A stretch of 64,000 nt of DNA from JAFARZ01 sp035651595 (GTDB taxonomy: Bacteria; Actinomycetota; Actinomycetes; Streptosporangiales; Streptosporangiaceae). Both the position numbers and the translations under genes were made by a program. The notes beneath the pieces are model-generated. The model was given only the letters and a program-made list of their open reading frames with translations, ran no database searches and had not been told where the DNA came from. The stretch spans positions 49,266 through 113,265 of the forward strand of contig DASRFJ010000033.1 of assembly GCA_035651595.1 (NCBI GenBank). Reading direction: 5' to 3'. This document shows positions 16,347-22,770 of this stretch, piece by piece (positions within the stretch are counted from its first letter, which is position 1; the number at the start of each line of letters is the position of its first letter).

Positions 16347-17987
16347 CTACCCGTTTTGCGGCGCGGCCGCGCGCGATACCGGCTTGAGGTACTTCCACGG
16401 GGTCGCCGCCGTATTGCCGATCGTCGTCTTCACCTCGATGACGGCCGGCTTGGCCTCGGCGATCGCCTTCGCCAGCGTGGTCTCCAGCTCCTGCGGCGAC
16501 CGCACCGTGTAGCCAGAAGCGCCGAACGCCGTAGCCACCGCGGCGAAATCCGGATTGCGCAGCCGGGACGAGACCTCACGCCCCTCGAACAGCCGCTGCT
16601 GGTCGAGCAGCACGTTGCCGAACGCGTCGTTGTTGAACACCACCGCGATCACGCCCAGGTTGTACTGGACCGCGGTAGCCAGCTCCGCGAGACCGAACGC
16701 GAACCCCCCGTCGCCCGATACTGAAACCACTGGCCGTTCGGGAAAAGCGGCTTTTACCCCGAGAGCGGTCGGGTAGCCGAAGCCCAGCGTGCCCTGGTGA
16801 CCACAGGAGATGAATTCCCGCGGCGCGCGCACCGGGAAGCCGAAGTAGGACGCGAAGCCCACCTGGCAGATCTCCTCGACGAAGAAGCCATCCGGCGGCA
16901 GCACGGCGCGGATCGCGGCCAGGTAGTCCAGGTCGGGGCCGATGTCCCGGAACTCCGCGGCCTTGCGCTGCTTGAGCTCGGCGAACTCGGGGCTCCTGTC
17001 CGGGCGCGGGGATTCGGTGAACGTCAGCTCGCGCAGCAGCGCGGTGACCGCCTCCTTGGCGTCGCCGACCACGGAGACGTCCGGCTGGAGCCGGACCGCC
17101 TGCTCCGGGTCGATGTCCACCAGCACCGTGCGGAGCCCGGCCGGCCGGTCCGGCCAGCGGTACCAGGTGAGCTCCAGCCGGGAGCCGACGCCGAGCAGCA
17201 CGTCGGTCTCCGCCCAGCGCTCGAACCCGACGGCGGACGTGAAGCCGAGCGGATCCTCATCCGAGACCACGCCGCGGCCGCCGCGGAAGCTCACCACCGG
17301 CGCCTGGAGCAGCCGGGCAAGCTGAAGGACCTCCGCCGACGCGGCCACGGCGCCGCTGCCCACCATGATCATCGGCTGCTTGGCGCGGGCCAGCACCTCG
17401 GCGGCGTGCGCGATCGCGGCGGGTTCGAGCGGCGGGCTGGTGACCGGGAACGGATGGCCGGTGGCCTGCGGCGCGGGGGCGCCGAGGACGTCCCACGGAA
17501 CCGCGATCGCGGTCGGCCGCGGCCGGCCCGCCCTGGCGTGATACAGCGCGCGGGCGGTTATCTCGGCGGCCTGCGTGGGGTGCCTGATGACGTCCGCCCA
17601 CTTGGTCACCGTGCGCATCGTGGCGAGCTGGTTGGGCATCTCGTGCAGGTGGCCGAGCCCGCTGCCGATGAACCGGGACGGGACCTCGCCGGTGATGCAC
17701 AGCACGGGGGCGCTCGCGCCGTGCGCGGAGAGCAGCGCCGCGCTGGAGTTCAGGAACCCGGGGCCGGGCACCACCGTGTAGACCCCGGTGCGCCCGGTCG
17801 CCTGCGCGTAGCCGAACGCCATGTACCCGGCGCCCTGCTCGTGCCTGGCCCCGACCGTCCTGATGTTCGCCCTGGCCAGGGCGTCGAACAGCGGGTAGGT
17901 CTGCACGCCGGGCAGCCCGAAGACGGTGTCCACGCCGTGCGCGATGAGGGTCTGGACGATGACGTCCGCGGTTGTGGTCGTTGTCAT
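16347..17987 (-). CDS. Thiamine-diphosphate-dependent enzyme, acetolactate-synthase-like
   Basis: 546 aa. The N-terminal Pyr domain carries the catalytic glutamate Glu50 in RHEQGAGYMA. A central domain has GSGAVAA...VVSFRGGRG. The C-terminal PP domain has the TPP/Mg motif GDGGFAFGLAEL ending in VVFNNDAFGN. It is a decarboxylase, carboligase or oxoacid lyase of the large AHAS/benzoylformate decarboxylase group; the substrate cannot be read from sequence. The start overlaps the stop of the DMT transporter gene (ATGA), so it is coupled to transport of a metabolite (inference). Confidence 0.88.
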   Translation of the reverse strand: MTTTTTADVIVQTLIAHGVDTVFGLPGVQTYPLFDALARANIRTVGARHEQGAGYMAFGYAQATGRTGVYTVVPGPGFLNSSAALLSAHGASAPVLCITGEVPSRFIGSGLGHLHEMPNQLATMRTVTKWADVIRHPTQAAEITARALYHARAGRPRPTAIAVPWDVLGAPAPQATGHPFPVTSPPLEPAAIAHAAEVLARAKQPMIMVGSGAVAASAEVLQLARLLQAPVVSFRGGRGVVSDEDPLGFTSAVGFERWAETDVLLGVGSRLELTWYRWPDRPAGLRTVLVDIDPEQAVRLQPDVSVVGDAKEAVTALLRELTFTESPRPDRSPEFAELKQRKAAEFRDIGPDLDYLAAIRAVLPPDGFFVEEICQVGFASYFGFPVRAPREFISCGHQGTLGFGYPTALGVKAAFPERPVVSVSGDGGFAFGLAELATAVQYNLGVIAVVFNNDAFGNVLLDQQRLFEGREVSSRLRNPDFAAVATAFGASGYTVRSPQELETTLAKAIAEAKPAVIEVKTTIGNTAATPWKYLKPVSRAAAPQNG

Positions 17988-18886
17988 GGGTCAGTCCGAA
18001 GCTGGAGGGTCGAGGTCGTGGGCAAGGCATTGTCGCTCTGTCCCAGGATGCCAAGGGACCGGGACAGCTCGATGCAGCCGAAGCCGATCGCGAGCACCGC
18101 GGCGATCTCGGCGGCGAGCCACCAGCCGGTGCGGAGCACCTCGCCGAAGATCGTCACGCCGTAGGCGACGCTGATCAGCGCGTCGCCGAGGGTGAGCGCA
18201 GGCTGGCTCGCGACCAGCGTCGCGGCCTGGAGGCTGTTCTGGAGCAGGAACAGGGAACCGACGCCCGCGGCTGCGGTCGCGTAGAGCTGCCAGGAGCTGA
18301 AGAACTGGGGTACCCCCTGGTTCAGGGCGGCCATGGCATTCTTCATCAGCGCGGCGGTCAGCGCGTAGCCACAGGCCGCGGCCAGCGCGAACGCCGCCGC
18401 GCGGGCGTTGCCGCGGGTCTGCACGCCGACCGCGATCAGCACCGCCTCGAAGCACGCGGTGACGATCAGGACCGGGATCCAGGTGCTGGTCGGGGCCGTG
18501 TCCGTGCCGCCGGACGGCGCGGCGGCGGCCAGGCCCGCGCCCAGGGAGACGGTGACCACGGCGACCGCAACCCAGGTGAGCCGCGGCAACCGCGCGCGGG
18601 CCAGCCTGCTGGACACCAGCAGGGTGAACGGCAGCTCGATGATGAAGATCGGCTGGACCAGCGCGACCGGGCCGGTCGCCAGGGCCGTGGCCTGGCACAG
18701 CGCCGCCGCGATCGTCATGCCGACGCCCGCCAGCCAGACCTTGTGCCTGACGAGGTAGCTGAGCAGGGACAAATGGAGCGCTTTGTCGTCCGGGGCGGTC
18801 GACGCGGCGCGCCGCTGCAGAACCGACGCCATGCCGTTGCACAGCGCGGTCAGCAGCGCGAAGGCCACGGAGACCACGGAAACCAC
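17984..18886 (-). CDS. DMT family transporter (EamA-like)
   Basis: 300 aa with about nine or ten membrane helices in two repeated halves: FALLTALCNGMASVLQRRAA at the start, QPIFIIELPFTLLVSSRL in the first half and QPALTLGDALISVAYGVTIFGE in the second. Members export or import small metabolites. It begins 10 bases after the copper ATPase gene ends (same strand), and runs into the TPP enzyme with a 4-base overlap. Confidence 0.85.
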   Translation of the reverse strand: MVSVVSVAFALLTALCNGMASVLQRRAASTAPDDKALHLSLLSYLVRHKVWLAGVGMTIAAALCQATALATGPVALVQPIFIIELPFTLLVSSRLARARLPRLTWVAVAVVTVSLGAGLAAAAPSGGTDTAPTSTWIPVLIVTACFEAVLIAVGVQTRGNARAAAFALAAACGYALTAALMKNAMAALNQGVPQFFSSWQLYATAAAGVGSLFLLQNSLQAATLVASQPALTLGDALISVAYGVTIFGEVLRTGWWLAAEIAAVLAIGFGCIELSRSLGILGQSDNALPTTSTLQLRTDP

Positions 18887-18895
18887 TAGGGAATC

Positions 18896-21154
18896 CTAAC
18901 GGTCGGGCCGGAACCTCCTCAGCCGCAGGCTGCTGGTGACCACGAACACGGAGCTGAACGCCATCGCCGCGGCGGCGATCATCGGGTTGAGGCGGCCGGT
19001 CGCGGCCAGCGGGATGGCCAAGATGTTGTATCCGAACGACCAGGCGAGATTCCGCTTGATAGTGCGCAACGTGGCGCGGGACAGGCGGATTGCGGCCGGG
19101 ACGGCGGTCAGGTCGCCGCGGATCAGCGTGAGGTCGCTGGCCTGGATGGCCGCGTCCGTGCCGGTGCCCATGGCCAGGCCGAGGTCGGCCTGGGCGAGCG
19201 CGGCCGCGTCGTTCACGCCGTCGCCGGCCATCGCGACCGTCCGGCCTTCGGCCTGGAGGCGCTGGACGACGTCTTGCTTGCCGGCCGGCAGGACGTTCGC
19301 GATCACCTCGGAGATGCCGGTCTGCGCCGCGATCGCGCGGGCGGCGCGCTCGTTGTCGCCGGTGAGCAGGATCGTGCGCAGGCCCATGTCGTGGAGCTGT
19401 TGTATGGCGCGCGCCGAGGTGGACTTGACGGTGTCGGCCACGATGAGCACGCCGCGCGGTACGCCGTCCCAGGCGGCGAAGACCGCCGTCTGGCCGGCTG
19501 CCTCCGCGTCGTCCGCCGCGGCCGTGAGCTCGGCGGGGATGGTGGCGGTGAGCTCGGCCGGCATCGACGCCGTGAGCTGCTCCTCGAGCCACTCGCGCCG
19601 CCCGGCCATCGCCCGGTGGTGGTCGACCGTTCCCGACACGCCTCGTCCGGGGTGGCTGACGAAGTCCGCGGGGCCCGCGAAGGGGGTGGCGGAGGGGGTG
19701 GCGGAGGGGGTGCGTGGCCCCCGAACCCCCCTAGAGGGGGCGTCGTGGGCCACGCTCCCCTCGGGCGGGAGGGCCGCGGCCGTGGCGATCGCGGCGGCTA
19801 TGGGGTGCTCGGAGGCGGATTCGAGGGCGCCGGTCAGGCGGAGGACTTCGGCGGGGTCCTCGCCGGGAGCGGGGACGATCGCGGTGAGGGTCATCTGACC
19901 GGTGGTGACCGTGCCGGTCTTGTCCAGCACGATCGTGTCGATGGCGCGGGTGGACTCGAAGGCCTCCGGGCCCTTGACCAGGATGCCGAGCTGCGCGGCC
20001 CGGCCGGTGCCGACCAGGATCGCGGTCGGGGTGGCCAGGCCCATGGCGCACGGGCAGGCGATGATCAGCACCGCCACCGCGGCGGTGAACGCCCTGCCGG
20101 GCGGCTGGCCCGCGGCCAGCCAGGCGATCAGCGTCACCGCGGCGATGCCGATCACCACCGGCACGAACACCGCGGAGATCCGGTCCGCCAGCCGCTGCAC
20201 CTGGGCCTTACTGGCCTGAGCTTGCGTGATCAGGTTAGTGATGTGCGCGAGCTGGGTGTCCTTGCCCACCCGGGTGGCCCGGACCACGAGCCGTCCGCTG
20301 GTGTTGACGCAGCCGCCGGTCACCGCGTCGCCCGCGATCACCTCACGCGGTACCGGCTCGCCGGTCAGCATCGAGGTGTCGACAGCCGAAGCACCGCCGG
20401 TGACCACGCCGTCCGCGGCGATCTTCTCTCCGGGGCGGACGACGAACAGGTCGCCCGGGCTGAGCTCGGCGACGGGCACCCGGCGCTCAAGGCCGCCGGG
20501 CTGGAGCAGCGCGACGTCCTTGGCGCCCAGCTCGAGCAGCGCCCGCAGCGCGGCGCCGGACCGGCGGCGGGCTCGTGCTTCGAGGAACCGGCCGAGCAAG
20601 ACCAGCGCGGTCACCACGGCGGCCACCTCGAGGTAGGTGTCGTGCCCGCTGCCGGTGGCGATGGCCACCAGCGACCAGATGAACGACGCGGACACGCCGA
20701 TGCTGATCAGCGTGTCCATGGTGGCGGTCCGGTGCCGGGCATTGGCGATCGCGGCGCGGTGGAACGGCCAGGCGCCGAGCGTCGCCACCGGCGCGGTCAG
20801 CGCCAGCAAGACCCACTGCCAGCCGGGGAAGCGCAGCGCCGGGACCATGGCGACGACGACCACCGGCAGCGCCAGCGCCAGCGAGCCGGTCAGGCGGTAC
20901 GACGGATGGACGCGACCGGCGTACTCGGGCGCTTCCTCGGGGTCCGCCGCCGAGCGCCTGGCCGTGTAACCCGCGTGCTCGACGGCGGCGATCAGGTCGT
21001 CGAGGGTGACCGTCTCCGGGAAGCTGACCGTCGCGGTCTCCGTGGCCAGGTTGACCGAGGCGGTCACGCCGTCCAGGCGGTTGAGCTTCTTCTCCACCCG
21101 CGCCACGCACGACGCGCACGTCATCCCGTCGATCGTCAACTCCACGCCAGCCAT
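18896..21154 (-). CDS. copA: Copper-exporting P1B-type ATPase
   Basis: 752 aa. An N-terminal HMA domain with GMTCASC (about 10-16) is followed by eight membrane helices. The metal site CPC sits in IIACPCAMGLATP, phosphorylation motif DKTGT near residue 410, the SEHPIAAAIA histidine-proline motif, and the hinge MAGDGVNDAAALAQADLGLA. The CPC and GMTCASC motifs indicate monovalent copper export. Between SEHP and the nucleotide loop (about residues 470-495) a Pro/Thr/Ser-rich insert has been added by a G/C-rich repeat. A CsoR-like operator overlaps the promoter, 11 bases upstream of the ATG, fitting copper induction. Confidence 0.93.
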   Translation of the reverse strand: MAGVELTIDGMTCASCVARVEKKLNRLDGVTASVNLATETATVSFPETVTLDDLIAAVEHAGYTARRSAADPEEAPEYAGRVHPSYRLTGSLALALPVVVVAMVPALRFPGWQWVLLALTAPVATLGAWPFHRAAIANARHRTATMDTLISIGVSASFIWSLVAIATGSGHDTYLEVAAVVTALVLLGRFLEARARRRSGAALRALLELGAKDVALLQPGGLERRVPVAELSPGDLFVVRPGEKIAADGVVTGGASAVDTSMLTGEPVPREVIAGDAVTGGCVNTSGRLVVRATRVGKDTQLAHITNLITQAQASKAQVQRLADRISAVFVPVVIGIAAVTLIAWLAAGQPPGRAFTAAVAVLIIACPCAMGLATPTAILVGTGRAAQLGILVKGPEAFESTRAIDTIVLDKTGTVTTGQMTLTAIVPAPGEDPAEVLRLTGALESASEHPIAAAIATAAALPPEGSVAHDAPSRGVRGPRTPSATPSATPFAGPADFVSHPGRGVSGTVDHHRAMAGRREWLEEQLTASMPAELTATIPAELTAAADDAEAAGQTAVFAAWDGVPRGVLIVADTVKSTSARAIQQLHDMGLRTILLTGDNERAARAIAAQTGISEVIANVLPAGKQDVVQRLQAEGRTVAMAGDGVNDAAALAQADLGLAMGTGTDAAIQASDLTLIRGDLTAVPAAIRLSRATLRTIKRNLAWSFGYNILAIPLAATGRLNPMIAAAAMAFSSVFVVTSSLRLRRFRPDR
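19678..19745. repeat. G/C-rich repeat (family 3) inserted in the copper ATPase gene
   Basis: A 12-base unit GGGGGTGGCGGA is repeated in tandem, and is followed by TGCGTGGCCCCCGAA and CCCCCTAGAGGGGG. The same TGCGTGGCCCCCGAA-CCCCCTAG core occurs at 58604-58628. On the coding strand it gives SRGVRGPRTPSATPSATP, in frame, in a surface loop of the nucleotide-binding domain. Confidence 0.85.
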
Positions 21155-21164
21155 GGTCCCCAGT

Positions 21165-21181
21165 ATACCCCAGGGGGGTAT
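21165..21181. promoter_or_regulatory. CsoR-type copper operator upstream of copA
   Basis: ATACCCCAGGGGGGTAT is a near-perfect palindrome matching the ATACCC(C)...GGGGTAT operators bound by actinobacterial CsoR repressors. Its inner edge is 10 bases before the copA ATG, so binding would block initiation of a leaderless or very short-leader transcript. No csoR gene is in the window. Confidence 0.8.
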
Positions 21182-21195
21182 CGATGGGCCTAGGT

Positions 21196-21310
21196 AACGT
21201 GGTGCATTTCCCTTTCGTGGTAACGCGACCCTCGGTTACGGGGGTCGATCCTCCACGAGGGGGTAATCTTCCACGTTGCTGACGGGCCTGCCGGTGCGCT
21301 CGTATCCGGA
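21196..21310. repeat. Palindromic repeat family 2, copy A
   Basis: AACGTGG (21196-21202) and CCACGTT (21271-21277) bound an 82-base imperfect palindrome containing a second pair, TCGTGG/CCACGA, and an inner CGACCC/GGGTCG hairpin. The following about 33 bases (GCTGACGGGCCTGCCGG...) are also conserved in copy B. It lies between copA and the ynfA-like gene. Confidence 0.9.
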
Positions 21311-21314
21311 AGGG

Positions 21315-21650
21315 CTAGGTGGGGCGGGGGGCGAAGTAGATGACGGCGACGCCTACGGCGACGATCGCGGCGCCTAGCCAGTCGTAGTTGTCCGGGCGGT
21401 GCCCGTCGGCGGCCCAGCCCCAGAGCAGGCTCATGATCACGAACACGCCGCCGTAGGCGGCGTAGACCCGGCCGAAGTCGGCGCTCACCTGAAACGTCGG
21501 GATGACGCCGTAGACCACGAGGATGATCGCGCCGGCCAGGCCGACCGGCCACGGGGCACCCTCCCTGAGCCAGCGCCACACCAGGTACCCGCCGCCGATC
21601 TCGGCCAGCCCGGCCGCGGCGAACAGGCCGATACCGCGCAGGGTGTCCAC
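21315..21650 (-). CDS. YnfA/UPF0060 family small membrane protein
   Basis: 111 aa with four membrane helices. Family signatures: LFAAAGLAEIGGGYLVWRWLR, then FGRVYAAYGGVFVIMSLLWGW and a C-terminal DWLGAAIVAVGVAVIYFAPR. YnfA proteins are small-multidrug-resistance-like membrane proteins of uncertain transport role. GTG start at 21650. It follows the UBP zinc finger gene by 12 bases, so the two are probably one transcript. Confidence 0.93.
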   Translation of the reverse strand: MDTLRGIGLFAAAGLAEIGGGYLVWRWLREGAPWPVGLAGAIILVVYGVIPTFQVSADFGRVYAAYGGVFVIMSLLWGWAADGHRPDNYDWLGAAIVAVGVAVIYFAPRPT

Positions 21651-21662
21651 CGGCTGGCTGCC

Positions 21663-22001
21663 TCAGTTCAGGTGCATGCGCCAGTCGGCGGGCACGCTGC
21701 CCTCGGGGCCGGGGACCGGCTGGCTCTCCGGGTGGTTCTGCGGCGGGGCCAGCTCCGGCCCTTCGGCGTACTCGTTCGTGGTGTAATCCCAGAACCAGTC
21801 CTCGCCCGGCTCGAACGACCTGATGATCGGGTGCCCGGTCTGCGCCGCGTGCTGGCGTGCGTGCTGCGACGGGGAGGTGTCGCAGCAGCCGATGTGCCCG
21901 CACTGCGTGCACCGGCGCAGGTGCACCCACCACCCCTCGGCCGCCAGGCATTCCACGCAGCCGGTCCCGCTCGGCGGAACACTAGGGTCAATCGCGGACA
22001 T
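21663..22001 (-). CDS. UBP-type zinc finger protein
   Basis: 112 aa. The UBP zinc finger is complete: CVECL, CTQCGHIGCCD and the His cluster SQHARQHAAQTGHP, then a WFWDY stretch. In eukaryotes the domain binds free ubiquitin tails; in actinobacteria such stand-alone proteins are common, and often next to sodium/proton antiporters or small transporters, but their role is not known. The acidic, Pro-rich C-terminus has no recognisable domain. Confidence 0.85.
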   Translation of the reverse strand: MSAIDPSVPPSGTGCVECLAAEGWWVHLRRCTQCGHIGCCDTSPSQHARQHAAQTGHPIIRSFEPGEDWFWDYTTNEYAEGPELAPPQNHPESQPVPGPEGSVPADWRMHLN

Positions 22002-22062
22002 CTAGCACCCCTCATCCATGATCACGAAGACTGTTGCATGGTATAGCGTCGACAGCTGGCTC

Positions 22063-22770
22063 TTAACTATTCGGGGCCAGGCGGTAGCCGGCCCTCGGCT
22101 GGGTGATGATGAGCGGGGTGCTGCCGTCCTCTTCGAGCTTGGCGCGGAGCCTGCGCACGTAGACGCGCAAGTATTCGGTCTCGGTCTCGTAGCCGTGCCC
22201 CCAGACCCGGCGCAGCAGGTGCGCGTGGGTGAGGAGCTTGCCCCGGTTGACGGCCAGCTCGCGCAACAGCGCGAACTCGGTCGGGGTCAGGTGGACCGGC
22301 TGGCCGCCGCGGCGGACCTGCTGGCTGGCCAGGTCGATGGCGATATCACCGATCCTGATCACCGGCGCGGCCTGCTCCTGCGGCGCCGCGGGGCGGGTGC
22401 GCCGGAGCGTAGCGGTGATCCGGGCGAGCAGTTCCTCGATGCTGAACGGCTTGGTCATGTAGTCGTCGGCGCCCATGTGCAGCGCCGTCACCTTGTCCCG
22501 CTCGCCGCCGCGCGCGGACACCACGATGATCGCGACCGGTGACCGTTCACGGATCTGGCGGCACAGGTCGAAGCCGTCGACCTCGGGCAGCATCAGGTCA
22601 AGCAGGACTATGTCCGGGTCTTCGGTCTCGAGGAGCTGAAGCGCCCGGAGGCCGTCCACCGACACGACCGTGTCGAAACCCCTGACCGCGAGGTTGGCGC
22701 GGATCAGGTCGACGATATTGGGGTCATCCTCCACCACGAGGGCACAAGTCTTTGTCACGGTGTCAGTCAT
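22063..22770 (-). CDS. OmpR/KdpE-type response regulator, partner of the ABC-kinase fusion
   Basis: 235 aa. Receiver: VVEDDPNIVDLI, phosphoacceptor Asp58 in VLLDLMLPEVDG, and KPF lysine (MTKPFSIEELLARI). The winged helix has LTPTEFALLRELAVNRGKLLT-type sequence, then VRRLRAKLEEDG and PRAGYRL, closest to KdpE-like regulators. Its start overlaps the 3' end of the fusion-kinase gene by 8 bases, so kinase and regulator are translationally coupled. The natural targets are the two divergent promoters between 25.3 and 25.8 kb (inference). Confidence 0.9.
   Translation of the reverse strand: MTDTVTKTCALVVEDDPNIVDLIRANLAVRGFDTVVSVDGLRALQLLETEDPDIVLLDLMLPEVDGFDLCRQIRERSPVAIIVVSARGGERDKVTALHMGADDYMTKPFSIEELLARITATLRRTRPAAPQEQAAPVIRIGDIAIDLASQQVRRGGQPVHLTPTEFALLRELAVNRGKLLTHAHLLRRVWGHGYETETEYLRVYVRRLRAKLEEDGSTPLIITQPRAGYRLAPNS

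Noticed and set aside
21190..21951. Minus-strand frame of 253 codons over ynfA and palindrome copy A
   Set aside because: It is a different frame of the ynfA and UBP genes extended through the palindrome, which gives repeated artefact peptides also seen at the 44 kb copy.
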